A DNA stretch of 64,000 bases from Deinococcus sp. JMULE3 (GCF_013337115.1 NZ_SGWE01000004.1:372001-436000); one strand, 5' to 3'. Shown: positions 42,520 to 52,379, counted from the first letter of the stretch. The notes: a model not told the origin generated them from the sequence alone. Numbers and translations: made by a program.

Positions 42520-43140
42520 TTACTCGCGGGACGCGAGCAGCAGCCCTCCGAAGCCCAGCATCAGGGTGCCCGCCACGCGGTCCACGGCCCGGCGGGCGCG
42601 CAGGTAGGCGCGCTGCATGGGCGCGGTGGACATGCCCGCAGCGACCAGCGCGAACCAGCCCACGCTGAGGCCCACGATCACGGCGAAGGCCGCGAGTTTC
42701 AGCCCGGTGCCCGCGTGCGCGCCGAGCACGCCGCTGAACACGCTGCCGAAGAACACGGCGGCCTTGGGGTTGCTGATGTTTGTCAGGAACCCGGCGCGCA
42801 GCGCGGCGAGGTCGCTCAGTGGCGCCTGGATGGGCGCGGCCTGCGCGTCCGGCCGGGCGCTGCTGCGCCAGAGGTTCACGCCCATCCACAGCAGGTACAT
42901 GCCGCCCGCGACCTTGACGGCGCCGTGAATCCACGGGAACGCCTGGAACAGCAGTCCGATGCCCAGCAGCGCCAGCGCCGCCCAGCACGCGATGCCCAGC
43001 ACGACGCCCAGTCCGGCCAGCAGCGCCGCGCGGCGGGTACGGGCCAGGGCGGTCTGGCTGACGAGCAGCACGTCCGGGCCTGGGATCACGAGCACCACCG
43101 TGTGAATGGCCGCGACGGCCAGCAGAATGTTCAGATCCAC
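42520..43140 (-). CDS. LysE/RhtB-family amino acid exporter
   Basis: 206 aa with six predicted membrane helices. The family signature VIPGPDVLLVSQTAL near residues 18-32 and the FLTNISNPKAAVFFGSVF segment are typical for LysE/RhtB exporters. Being second in the leu operon (12 nt before the next gene, 36 nt after leuC), it may export leucine or an intermediate, but the substrate cannot be told from sequence. The ATG follows GGGGAGGAG (about 43145-43153 on the minus strand), a good ribosome site. Confidence 0.9.
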   Translation of the reverse strand: MDLNILLAVAAIHTVVLVIPGPDVLLVSQTALARTRRAALLAGLGVVLGIACWAALALLGIGLLFQAFPWIHGAVKVAGGMYLLWMGVNLWRSSARPDAQAAPIQAPLSDLAALRAGFLTNISNPKAAVFFGSVFSGVLGAHAGTGLKLAAFAVIVGLSVGWFALVAAGMSTAPMQRAYLRARRAVDRVAGTLMLGFGGLLLASRE

Positions 43141-43176
43141 GCTTCTCTCCTCCCCTTGACTTCGGGTCGCGGCCGG

Positions 43177-44463
<1,287 letters not shown>

Positions 44464-44484
44464 GATGAAACCTCCCCAGGAAAG

Positions 44485-44521
44485 ACACGCCCCCGGTCGC
44501 TGCTCGCTTCCGGGGGCGTGT
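44485..44521 (-). terminator. Attenuator terminator hairpin before leuC (segments 3:4)
   Basis: On the minus strand ACACGCCCCCGG (44521 to 44510) pairs perfectly with CCGGGGGCGTGT (44496 to 44485) across a 13-nt loop, then CTTTCC follows and the leuC ribosome site begins 8 bases later. The 5' arm can instead pair with the upstream segment TGGGGGCGT (44553 to 44545), giving a mutually exclusive antiterminator. Confidence 0.8.
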
Positions 44522-44541
44522 GGATGAACGCTGGGCTGCGC

Positions 44542-44607
44542 TCAACGCCCCCAACGAAGAAGAAGCACCGCAGTGGGCGCGTTCCGGCGTCGTGGTGGGT
44601 TGAACAT
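44542..44607 (-). CDS. leu operon leader peptide (21 residues, three consecutive Leu codons)
   Basis: The ORF starts at an ATG 6 nt after a TAGACT box and stops with TGA at 44542-44544. Residues 15-17 are three Leu residues encoded by CTT CTT CTT, a codon rarely used in this GC-rich genome; Trp and Arg follow. The ORF ends within RNA segment 2, the part that can form either an antiterminator with segment 3 or a hairpin with segment 1 (AACGCGCCCA, 44583 to 44574). This is the classical arrangement for leucine-controlled transcription attenuation of the following leuC operon. Confidence 0.8.
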   Translation of the reverse strand: MFNPPRRRNAPTAVLLLRWGR

Positions 44608-44613
44608 GCCCGG

Positions 44614-44619
44614 AGTCTA
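44614..44619 (-). promoter_or_regulatory. -10 box of the leu operon promoter
   Basis: TAGACT (minus strand) ends 6 nt before the ATG of the leader peptide, so the leader ORF itself appears to be translated from a leaderless RNA 5' end. Confidence 0.6.
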
Positions 44620-44671
44620 CGGGAGTGCCGGTGCAGGCGGGGCGCAGGTGTGTAGACGGGCGCGGCGGGCG

Positions 44672-44688
44672 CTGTCAGATCCTGACAG
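44672..44688. promoter_or_regulatory. Palindromic operator candidate upstream of the leu promoter
   Basis: CTGTCAG-ATC-CTGACAG is a perfect 7-3-7 palindrome 53 bases upstream of the TAGACT box. It could bind a dimeric regulator of leu transcription, or of the divergent small gene at 44899; no regulator is known. Confidence 0.4.
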
Positions 44689-44886
44689 GACCGCGCGAAC
44701 CGGCACCTCAAGACGCCCCGCCACCGGACGGGCGGAAAAGGCCCTGCGGGACGCGTCCGGAGTCACCTCTTCCCCCCTGACGTGAGGGCAGGCGGGCGGC
44801 GCGGTCCGGGACGGTGAACGCCGTGTGGGCGCACGCCGATCAGCCGATCATCACTTTGGCGTATGAATCCGGTCAGGGCCGCTGCG

Positions 44887-44892
44887 TATGCT
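44887..44892 (+). promoter_or_regulatory. -10 box of a leaderless promoter
   Basis: TATGCT ends 6 nt before the ATG at 44899. Confidence 0.6.
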
Positions 44893-44898
44893 GATGGC

Positions 44899-45174
44899 AT
44901 GAATGTCACCCGTCACTTCAGCGATACGCGGACGGAAGAGGGCCGCGTGAGAATTCTCGTGCAGGCCACCCAGTTCATGCTGGAGGCCGAAGGGCCGGGC
45001 TGGCATCATCGCAGCGTCCATGCAGACCTGGGCGACGTCACGCTGGAACTGGCGTGGCTGCCGGGTGTGGGGGCGCGCCTGTACGGCGAGGTCATGGAGG
45101 ACGTCGCCCGGCAGGTGCAACTGGACGGTTCCGCGCCGGAGTGCGGTGGAACCGACCTGCCCGGCGCGGCGTGA
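44899..45174 (+). CDS. Small soluble hypothetical protein
   Basis: 91 aa, unrecognised. It contains the stretches RVRILVQATQFMLEAEGPGW, LGDVTLELAWLPGVGARLYG and a helical EVMEDVARQVQLD. No signal peptide or membrane helix. The start was chosen by the TATGCT box 6 nt upstream; an earlier in-frame ATG at 44863 lacks such a box. It is divergent from the leu leader, with about 290 bp between them. Confidence 0.65.
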   Translation: MNVTRHFSDTRTEEGRVRILVQATQFMLEAEGPGWHHRSVHADLGDVTLELAWLPGVGARLYGEVMEDVARQVQLDGSAPECGGTDLPGAA

Positions 45175-45241
45175 CCCCTGGACCTCTCCTGAATTGAACG
45201 GCCCCGCCTGTGCCCGGCGGGGCCGTTCGCTGCCCGGCGCT

Positions 45242-45601
45242 CTACTCGACGAACCAGATGACGAACCGCGCGTCGTTCCCCTGCCCTTCCAGCGCGTACG
45301 CGAACGCGGCCCAGGCGAGCACGCGGGCGTGGTGCGCTTCGGGCAGGTGCGCGGTCAGCGTGGCGAGATCGGCGGCGCTCAGGACGGTGCGGCCGGTGAT
45401 CTCGCCGTCCTCGAACAGGGCCTCGGCGCTGACCTGGACGCTCAGGTCGTCCGGGTGGCCCAGGTCGTGCAGGTGCGCGGCGTGCAGGGCGCCGAGCAGG
45501 TCGCCGGGCGGGTCGAGCAGGAAGCGGGCCTCGCCGGTCCACTCGGCGGGCTCCTGGGTGTGGGGTCGGGTCTCGCAGAAGATGGTGGTCAGGGTCGGCA
45601 C
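45242..45601 (-). CDS. Hypothetical soluble protein
   Basis: 119 aa from the GTG at 45601, which has GAGGA 8 nt upstream. Stretches such as RFLLDPPGDLLGALHAAHLHDLGHPDDLSV (key residues DPPGDLLGAL and HPDDLSV), LSAADLATLTAHLPEAHHA and a hydrophobic end (DARFVIWFVE) suggest an alpha/beta protein of unknown fold. The frame stays open upstream to 45907 but changes character inside the repeat at 45777-45950. A short overlapping ORF (45589-45780) lies just upstream in another frame. Confidence 0.65.
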   Translation of the reverse strand: MPTLTTIFCETRPHTQEPAEWTGEARFLLDPPGDLLGALHAAHLHDLGHPDDLSVQVSAEALFEDGEITGRTVLSAADLATLTAHLPEAHHARVLAWAAFAYALEGQGNDARFVIWFVE

Positions 45602-45780
45602 GGCGGGCGTCCTCGGGGCGCAGGTGCAGCAGAGCACGCGGGCATGAGGGCCGGGGGAGGTGGGATGGCCTGCGTGCTCATGTTGACGCTCGGTGGGGCT
45701 GGGCGCTGTTCGTGACAGAGGCGCTCGTACTCTCCCAGCACGTCCAGCGCTGACGGAAAGGCGGCGGCCCGGCCTCTCAT
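45589..45780 (-). CDS. Possible 63-residue ORF upstream of the hypothetical gene
   Basis: It begins with an ATG formed at the end of the inverted-end repeat (45777-45950) and overlaps the next gene by 13 nt. The first part (AFPSALDVLGEYERLCHEQR) looks helical and coding; the rest is Pro-rich. A single added base could also join it to the next frame. Weak support. Confidence 0.35.
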   Translation of the reverse strand: MRGRAAAFPSALDVLGEYERLCHEQRPAPPSVNMSTQAIPPPPALMPACSAAPAPRGRPPCRP

Positions 45781-45950
45781 ACGGGATTAAATTGACTTGC
45801 TTCCAACGTGATTGCCTTCCGTTGTCCCCTCTCCCCCTGTGGGAGAGGGAGGGACTCGCAGAGCTGCGCAGCAGTGGAGCGAAGCGACGGAAGGGTGAGG
45901 GGGCCACCGGGCGACTCCGGATGATGTGGAATCACTTGAATCCCGTATCA
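45777..45950. repeat. 174-bp element with inverted ends (MITE-like, family B copy 1)
   Basis: The left end CATACGGGATTAAAT and the right end TTGAATCCCGTATCA are imperfect inverted repeats of about 20 bp. The interior has CTTCCGTTGTCCCCTCTC and a matching GACGGAAGGGTGAGGGGG pair that would fold. A second, shorter copy in the same orientation lies at 48386-48496. No transposase is present in the window. Confidence 0.75.
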
Positions 45951-45979
45951 CGTGAGGAGCCGGGCCGCGTGGGGACGGG

Positions 45980-47179
45980 TCAGCCCGCGGAGCCGACGGC
46001 GCGGTTCCCCTCGGGGTTCGCGTCGGCGCGGTTCAGGATGGCCTGCGCGTCGGGCCGCTCGATGATCTGGAAGCGGCTGTTGCGGATGGCGGGCGTGAAT
46101 CCGGCGTCCACGGCGATGCGGACCAGTTCGCGGACGGTCGCCTGGTGGCGGTCATGTCCGGCGGCGGCCGAGACGACGTTCTCCTCCAGCATGGTGGAGC
46201 CGAGGTCGTTGGCGCCGTAGTACAGCGCGGCCTGCCCGACCTTGAAGCCCTGCGCGGGCCAGGACGCCTGGATGTTGGGGATGTTGTCCAGCGCGATGCG
46301 GGCAATGGCGAGCTGCTGGAGGTACTCGTGCGCGGTCGCGCCGGGCGCCTTGCCGTGCAGGCGGGTGTGTTCGGTCTGCAGGGTCCACATGGCGAAGCCG
46401 GAGAAGCCGTTGCCGTCGTAGTCGCGGTTCGCCTTGTCCTGCTGCTCGCGGATCTTCAGGAGGTGGTTGGCGCGCTGCGCGTAGGTCTCGCCGAAGCCGA
46501 TGACCATGGTGGCGATGGTGTACAGGCCCTTGCGCTGCGCGGCGTCGATGATGCGGAACCAGTCCTCGCTGCGGATGCGCGCGGGGGCAGCCTTGGCCCG
46601 CACGTCGTCCTCCAGGATCTCCCCCCCGGCGCCGGGCAGTCCGTCGAGGCCCGCCTCGATCAGCGTGTCGAGCAGCTCGTCGAGGCTCAGGCCGAAGGTC
46701 TTCTCCATGAACAGCACTTCTTCCGGGGAGAAGGCGTCGATGCGGATGGTGGGGTGGTTGGCCTTGACGTGCCGCAGCAGGCCCGTGTAGTAGTCCAGGC
46801 CCAGGTCGGGGTTCACGCCGCCCTGCAGCAGGATGCGGGTGCCGCCGACCGCTTCGAGTTCGCGGATCTTGTGGCTGATCTGCTCGTAGTCCAGGGTGTA
46901 GCTGTCTTTCTGGCGGCGGGTGCGGTAGAAGGCGCAGAAGTTGCAGCCGACGTTGCAGATGTTCGTGTAGTTGATGTTCCGGTCGATCAGGAACGTGACG
47001 GTGTCCGGGTCGCGCCGCGCGAGGCGCAGGTGGTGGGCGACGGCGGCCACGTCCGGGAGGGGCTGGTGGTACAGCGCCTCGATCTCGGCGTGGGTCAGGC
47101 GGTCGCCGCGTGCGGCGCGGGGCAGCAGGTCGCCCGCTGCGGGGGTGGGGCGGGTGCGGTCATGTCCGGAGCGTAGCAC
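45980..47179 (-). CDS. mqnC: Cyclic dehypoxanthinyl futalosine synthase (menaquinone synthesis)
   Basis: About 399 aa, radical-SAM enzyme of the futalosine pathway to menaquinone. The cluster motif CNVGCNFCAFYR, the GGTRILLQGGVNPDLGLDYY segment and LPGAGGEILEDDVRAKA are diagnostic for MqnC. The 5' end is uncertain: a good leaderless signal (TACGCT, 6 nt, ATG at 47163) is one frame off; one extra base in the G5/G4 run at 47141-47150 would put it in frame and give an ordinary N-terminus. The in-frame GTG at 47179 overlaps that -10 box. Catalytic parts are unaffected. Monocistronic. Confidence 0.92.
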   Translation of the reverse strand: MLRSGHDRTRPTPAAGDLLPRAARGDRLTHAEIEALYHQPLPDVAAVAHHLRLARRDPDTVTFLIDRNINYTNICNVGCNFCAFYRTRRQKDSYTLDYEQISHKIRELEAVGGTRILLQGGVNPDLGLDYYTGLLRHVKANHPTIRIDAFSPEEVLFMEKTFGLSLDELLDTLIEAGLDGLPGAGGEILEDDVRAKAAPARIRSEDWFRIIDAAQRKGLYTIATMVIGFGETYAQRANHLLKIREQQDKANRDYDGNGFSGFAMWTLQTEHTRLHGKAPGATAHEYLQQLAIARIALDNIPNIQASWPAQGFKVGQAALYYGANDLGSTMLEENVVSAAAGHDRHQATVRELVRIAVDAGFTPAIRNSRFQIIERPDAQAILNRADANPEGNRAVGSAG

Positions 47180-47294
47180 CGCGCCCGGCGGGCATTGGTC
47201 TCCCCTTTCACCGAACCGGCGGGAGGGGTGCCGGAGCATGAAACGCGCCGGGCCGCGGGATCACCCCAGGCCCGGCGCGACGTCTCCCCTACGC

Positions 47295-47705
47295 TCAGGG
47301 GTGCCCGATGGGGGCGCGCAGGCGGCCCGGTCCGGCGAACGCCACGGCGAGGCTGGCAGCGAGCAGCACGAGCGGGAATTCCAGGCCGCCCGGGTTGAAG
47401 AACCCGGCTTTCAGGTGCACCAGCGCGATGGCGACGAGCATGTTCACAGCGAGAAGCACCCCGGCGGCGCGGCTGTACACACCCAGGATCAGCAGCAGGC
47501 CGCCCAGCAGTTCGACGGTGGCGACCACGGGGGCGCTGATGCCGGGGACGGGCACGCCCATCTGCGTGAAGGCCTGGGTGGTACCGGGCAGGGTGTACGT
47601 GAAGAACTTCTGCGCGCCGTGCATGACGAACACCAAGCCGGTGGCGAGGCGCAGCAGCAGCAGGGCGAGGTCGGGGTTCAGGGCGGGCGCGATGCGGGTG
47701 GTCAT
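47295..47705 (-). CDS. DoxX-family membrane protein
   Basis: 136 aa with four membrane helices. LLLLRLATGLVFVMHGAQKFF and the VATVELLGGLLLILGVYSRAAG segment are the DoxX signature. DoxX proteins of this size are quinone- or thiosulfate-linked, or of unknown function; here it is the second gene of a marR-doxX pair (4-nt ATGA overlap), as seen in many redox- or electrophile-responsive operons. Confidence 0.92.
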   Translation of the reverse strand: MTTRIAPALNPDLALLLLRLATGLVFVMHGAQKFFTYTLPGTTQAFTQMGVPVPGISAPVVATVELLGGLLLILGVYSRAAGVLLAVNMLVAIALVHLKAGFFNPGGLEFPLVLLAASLAVAFAGPGRLRAPIGHP

Positions 47706-48163
47706 GGGGTGTCCTCCGGTGAGGTGACCGCGGTGAGCAGGCTGATCAGGTCGCGCAGTTGCGTGTCGGTCAGGTGCGCGAACTGCCGGGCGTGCAGGTC
47801 GGTCAGGGGTGGGTCGAGGCGGGTCAGCAGGTCGCGTCCGGCGTCGGTGAGGCGGGTGGCGACGATGCGGCGGTCGGGGCGGTCGCGGTCGCGGGTGACC
47901 AGTCCGGCCTTCTGGAGGCGGTCGAGGAGGCGGGTGACGTCGGGGTCGTGGTCGAGGAGGCGGTCGCTGATCTCGCTGCAGGTCAGGCCGCCGTCTGCGG
48001 CGCCGCGCAGGATGCGCAGGACGTTGAACTGCGGGGCGCTGAGGCCGTGGTCGCGAAACAGGTCGGCGCCCTGGCGTTGCTGGTGCAGCGCGAGGCGTTG
48101 CAGGGCGAGGTAGGCGCGGTGCTGCAGGCTGCCGGGCGCGCCGGGGGTGGGGGTGTCGGGCAT
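47702..48163 (-). CDS. MarR-family transcriptional regulator
   Basis: 153 aa. The winged helix contains GLSAPQFNVLRILRGA, the recognition-helix area LTCSEISDRLLDHDPDVTRLLDRLQKAGLV and the wing RDRDRPDRRIVATRLT, a typical MarR pattern. No conserved redox cysteine is seen. It overlaps doxX by 4 nt and probably controls it. A perfect 12-bp palindrome at 48216-48227 upstream is the likely operator. The start was chosen by a TACCCT box 6 nt upstream. Confidence 0.92.
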   Translation of the reverse strand: MPDTPTPGAPGSLQHRAYLALQRLALHQQRQGADLFRDHGLSAPQFNVLRILRGAADGGLTCSEISDRLLDHDPDVTRLLDRLQKAGLVTRDRDRPDRRIVATRLTDAGRDLLTRLDPPLTDLHARQFAHLTDTQLRDLISLLTAVTSPEDTP

Positions 48164-48169
48164 GGGTTC

Positions 48170-48175
48170 AGGGTA
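48170..48175 (-). promoter_or_regulatory. -10 box of a leaderless promoter for marR
   Basis: TACCCT (minus strand) ends 6 nt before the ATG at 48163. Confidence 0.6.
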
Positions 48176-48215
48176 GCGGTCCGGACGTGTCCGGTCGGCG
48201 CTGGACATAAATTAA

Positions 48216-48227
48216 TCGTTGCAACGA
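48216..48227. promoter_or_regulatory. Operator palindrome upstream of marR-doxX
   Basis: TCGTTGCAACGA is a perfect palindrome inside an AT-rich patch (ATTAATCGTTGCAACGACAT), like known MarR-family sites that centre on TTGCAA. It lies about 41 bases upstream of the marR -10 box. Confidence 0.6.
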
Positions 48228-48385
48228 CATTCTGTCAAACGACTTACTGAAGCCGAACGCATGCAGGGTCTGCCTGCCTGAACCTGCAAGATCAGGCGAA
48301 CGAGCCGGATGGAGCCCCCCGAACACCATCGCGCGACCACATCCGCGGGTCCTGTGCCTGAAGACAAGGTCTGGCACCAGAGAGA

Positions 48386-48496
48386 AACGACTCGCCTCCG
48401 ACGTGGTCGCGTTCCGTTGTCCCCTCTGCCCCAGAAGGGTGTGAACGACGGAAGGGCAATGGGGCTTTCGGGTGACTCCGGATGAACTGGAATCAC
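48386..48496. repeat. Family B repeat, copy 2 (short form)
   Basis: It matches the element at 45777-45950 in the parts CTCCGACGTGGTCGC, TTCCGTTGTCCCCTCT, GACGGAAGG and GACTCCGGATGAACTGGAAT. It lacks the long inverted end on the left and part of the interior. Same orientation as copy 1. Confidence 0.7.
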
Positions 48497-48572
48497 CCCG
48501 GCCATCAGATCCGCGGAGGCGCCGCCCTGCCCAGGCGGGCGAGCAGTCTGCAGCCAAGCGGCGTGCAGCGGA

Positions 48573-48608
48573 GGGGGCGGGACGCTTCCTGCTCTGCGTC
48601 CCGCCCCC
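48573..48608. terminator. 13-bp hairpin after the LolA-like gene
   Basis: GGGGGCGGGACGC (48573-48585) pairs perfectly with GCGTCCCGCCCCC (48596-48608), 10-nt loop, 12 bases past the stop of the minus-strand gene. No T-run on either side. Confidence 0.6.
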
Positions 48609-48620
48609 CTGCCTCGTGCG

Positions 48621-49271
48621 TTACTGCTTGATGATCTGCGCGTCCTTGGGGAGCATGCGGATCGCAGCGGCGGTGACGCCACTGTTCACCTTGTAGCTGC
48701 TGACGGTCAAGTCGGCGATGGTCTTGCCGCCGCTGAGCAGCTGGATGCGGGTGGGGCGCCAGCCGGCCTCGGTGATCCAGACGCGGCTGCTGTCGCTGCC
48801 GCCGGTCTTGGGCGTGGCTTCCAGCTGGTACACGCGCTTCCCGGCCGTACCGGTCGTGCCGATCAGCTTGACGTTGTAGCGGGCGAGCATGCTGGCGGTG
48901 TTCGTCAGTTGCGTGAAGTCCAGGCCCAGCCCGGCCTGCTGCGCGGCCTTCTGGGCGCTGGTGACGGTGATCTGGTTGGTGAGGTACATGTACTGCCGGA
49001 TCTCGGTCTTGTCGGCGACGATGACGTTGTCGGCCAGGGCGTCGGGCGCCATGAACTGCACGCGGGCGAGGCTCTGGGCGGGGATGGCCTTGACGGTCAG
49101 GTCGATCTTCTGCGCGGCGCTGTCGAAGCTGGCGTTGCCGCTGAGGCGGAAGGAGACGTCCCTGGCGGCCTTCTGGGCGGCGTCCACCTTGTTCACGATG
49201 TCCTGCGCGGACTGCGCGCCCGCGACGCTCAGGAGGCCCGCGAGGAGGGTCAGGGTCAGTCGTTTGCTCAT
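48621..49271 (-). CDS. LolA-like outer-membrane lipoprotein carrier
   Basis: 216 aa. A Sec signal peptide ([17 protein letters not shown]) is followed by a LolA/LolB-type beta-sheet pattern: [21 protein letters not shown] at the start of the mature protein, [11 protein letters not shown] in the middle and [20 protein letters not shown] near the end. This group carries lipoproteins or lipids across the periplasm. The chosen ATG has a GATACT box 7 nt upstream; an earlier ATG at 49298 would add nine residues. It is a lone gene, with no lolCDE genes nearby. Confidence 0.78.
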   Translation of the reverse strand: MSKRLTLTLLAGLLSVAGAQSAQDIVNKVDAAQKAARDVSFRLSGNASFDSAAQKIDLTVKAIPAQSLARVQFMAPDALADNVIVADKTEIRQYMYLTNQITVTSAQKAAQQAGLGLDFTQLTNTASMLARYNVKLIGTTGTAGKRVYQLEATPKTGGSDSSRVWITEAGWRPTRIQLLSGGKTIADLTVSSYKVNSGVTAAAIRMLPKDAQIIKQ

Positions 49272-49424
49272 GCGTGGCAGTATCCCGCGCGCCCTCATGA
49301 GAAGGGAAGCGCGGGGCTGACGGAAGGTTTAACGTCGCGCCAGGACGGGATTTATCGTCACAATCCGGTCAGGTCCGGGCCGGGCGATCCAGGGTCGACT
49401 GAGGGTCCGAAGAAGGCGGGCGGT

Positions 49425-50507
49425 TCAGGGGCGGGCAAGGTCGAAACTGTACCCGACCTTCACGCCGAAGCCCAGCGCGCCGTCGCGCCCGCGCCCACCG
49501 GCGACGTCCACGTTCACGGCGCCGCTCCCGGCGGGCACACTGGCGTTCACGCCGACCCGCAGGGGGGACGCGGCGGCCCGCCAGGGTTCGTACGCGGCGT
49601 AGGCACGCAGGGTGCTGCCCTCGCCCAGCAGGTCCGGGGCGGCGACGCTGCCGCCCACGCCCCAGGTGATGTGGCCGTTCAGGGTGTTCGGGCGGCTACG
49701 CCAGTCGCTGACGCCCAGCAGCCCGTCGAGGTTCAGGGTGACGCCCGCCGGGGTGGCGTACCCGACGCCGCCCGTGACGGCCAGCAGGTCCGCGCCGCCC
49801 CGCGCCCCGGCGCGCCAGGTGACGGTCCCGGTCACCTCGGTTTCCGGGTCGGGGACGGGCGCGGGGTCACTGCCGTCCCCAGTGTCCCCGGCGTCCTCCG
49901 GTACGTCCGCCGGGTCGGGCGGCACGACGCGGGTCAGGGCGCGGCGGCCCTCCACGCCGAGCGTCCCGTGCGCCTGCGGGCCGAACTCGCCGCCCAGCAC
50001 CGCCACCACGTCACGGTTCACGCGGTACCGGACATTCAGGTCGGCGTTCCAGCCGCTCAGGCGCAGGTCGGTGGGCGCCTCGGCGTACAGGGCGAGCGGG
50101 TCACTGCCGGTGGCGGGCAGCGTGAAGGTCGTGCCGCCGCCACTCACGGCGACCGGCCCGGCACTGGCGTTCACGCGGGTGCTCAGGCGGTACAGGCGGT
50201 TCCAGGTGACCGTCAGGTCCGTGCGGGCCGCCACGGTCGCCAGGGGCGGCAGGCTCAACCCCTGGCGGTACCCGACGCTCAGGGCGCGGGTGGACACGGC
50301 CGCGCTCAGCGTCCCGGAGGTCAGGGGGCCGCCTCCGACGCTCAGGTCGTCCACGCCCAGCCGACCCCACACCGGGAAATCCCAGGTGCCGGTGGGATTC
50401 GTGTACGACACGCCGAAGTTCAGGCTGGTGGCGTGCGCCTGGGTCAGGGCGGGGGCGGCGAGCAGGCCACCCAGCAGGGCGGCGCGCAGGGGGAAGCGGG
50501 GTGGCAT
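49425..50507 (-). CDS. Exported beta-barrel-like hypothetical protein
   Basis: 360 aa with a Sec signal peptide ([19 protein letters not shown], cleavage after AHA). The mature part has many amphipathic strands ([53 protein letters not shown] at the end). An acidic Pro/Asp/Gly-rich loop near residues 205-225 ([20 protein letters not shown]) is likely surface exposed. No family is recognised; an outer-membrane protein is the best guess. A TACGCT box lies 9 nt upstream of the ATG. Confidence 0.65.
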   Translation of the reverse strand: MPPRFPLRAALLGGLLAAPALTQAHATSLNFGVSYTNPTGTWDFPVWGRLGVDDLSVGGGPLTSGTLSAAVSTRALSVGYRQGLSLPPLATVAARTDLTVTWNRLYRLSTRVNASAGPVAVSGGGTTFTLPATGSDPLALYAEAPTDLRLSGWNADLNVRYRVNRDVVAVLGGEFGPQAHGTLGVEGRRALTRVVPPDPADVPEDAGDTGDGSDPAPVPDPETEVTGTVTWRAGARGGADLLAVTGGVGYATPAGVTLNLDGLLGVSDWRSRPNTLNGHITWGVGGSVAAPDLLGEGSTLRAYAAYEPWRAAASPLRVGVNASVPAGSGAVNVDVAGGRGRDGALGFGVKVGYSFDLARP

Positions 50508-50579
50508 ACGCGGTTCAGCGTAGCAAAGAGCCGCGCGGCACCCGCAGGTGCCGGTCAGTTTCGCGTGAGCTCCGCGCGC

Positions 50580-50585
50580 TACCCT
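50580..50585 (+). promoter_or_regulatory. -10 box of a leaderless promoter for the WHy lipoprotein
   Basis: TACCCT ends 6 nt before the ATG at 50592. Confidence 0.6.
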
Positions 50586-50591
50586 GCCCGC

Positions 50592-51092
50592 ATGCGCGCC
50601 CTGCCTGCCCTGACCGCCGTCCTTCCCGCCCTGCTCCTGGGAGCCTGCGCGCCCCTGCAGCAGGTCATTCAGGTGCCGCAGGTGGAGGTTCAGGGCGTGC
50701 GCCTGACCAGCCTGACCCTGCCGGGGGGCTTCGGGCGGGCGCCCGTGGCGAACCTGACCGTGAACCTGCGCGTCACGAACCCCAACCCGCTGCCGCTGCG
50801 CGTCGCGAACCTCGCGGGGTCGCTGATCATCGACGGGGCGAACGTGGGGGACGTGAACTTCCCGAACGTCGCCCTGCCCGCGCGGGGCAGCGCCGATCAG
50901 GTGGCAGAGGTCAGCGTGCTCGTGACCCTGAACACCGCCGCGTCGTTCCTGAAGGTCGCGCGCGGGCAGCTCGTCACGTACCGGCTGGACGGAGGCTTCA
51001 CCGCCGACCTCGGGCCGCTGGGCCTGCAGCCGTTCGGGCCGTTCACGCTGTCGCAGGGGCAGTGGAAGCAGGACCCGATCATCCCGTTCTGA
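50592..51092 (+). CDS. LEA14/WHy-domain lipoprotein
   Basis: 166 aa. A lipoprotein signal with lipobox LLGAC is followed by a WHy (water stress and hypersensitive response) domain: [35 protein letters not shown] and [22 protein letters not shown] type 2/WHy proteins protect proteins under drying or oxidation, and a WHy protein has been linked to stress tolerance in D. radiodurans. Being lipid-anchored, it would act in the periplasm. A TACCCT box 6 nt upstream sets the start. Divergent from the beta-barrel-like gene. Confidence 0.85.
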   Translation: MRALPALTAVLPALLLGACAPLQQVIQVPQVEVQGVRLTSLTLPGGFGRAPVANLTVNLRVTNPNPLPLRVANLAGSLIIDGANVGDVNFPNVALPARGSADQVAEVSVLVTLNTAASFLKVARGQLVTYRLDGGFTADLGPLGLQPFGPFTLSQGQWKQDPIIPF

Positions 51093-51108
51093 GTGGAAGG
51101 GGCTCTGG

Positions 51109-51150
51109 GCTCTGAGCGCAGCACGAGCGTGCCTCCTTACGGCTCAGAGC
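51109..51150. repeat. Nested palindrome after the WHy gene
   Basis: GCTCTGAGC (51109-51117) pairs with GCTCAGAGC (51142-51150), and GCACGAGCGTGC inside is itself palindromic. It could act as a terminator for the WHy gene or is a small repeat. It lies 40 bases before the next promoter. Confidence 0.55.
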
Positions 51151-51179
51151 TCACGGCTCACAGCCCTTGCCCTCCGCGC

Positions 51180-51185
51180 TACGCT
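51180..51185 (+). promoter_or_regulatory. -10 box of a leaderless promoter for the amidase gene
   Basis: TACGCT ends 6 nt before the GTG at 51192. Confidence 0.55.
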
Positions 51186-51191
51186 GCGGGC

Positions 51192-52375
<1,184 letters not shown>

Positions 52376-52379
<4 letters not shown>

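Larger units (their letters stand above)
48164..48620. other. Intergenic region upstream of marR and downstream of the LolA-like gene
   Basis: No gene is supported here. It holds the marR -10 box and operator (48170-48227), about 150 bp without visible features (48228-48385), a family B repeat (48386-48496) and the hairpin that follows the LolA-like gene (48573-48608). Confidence 0.6.

Noticed and set aside
48909..51092. 727-codon plus-strand frame covering the LolA-like and beta-barrel-like genes
   Set aside because: Only its last 166 codons (from 50592) form a real gene with a lipobox and promoter. The earlier part is antisense shadow.
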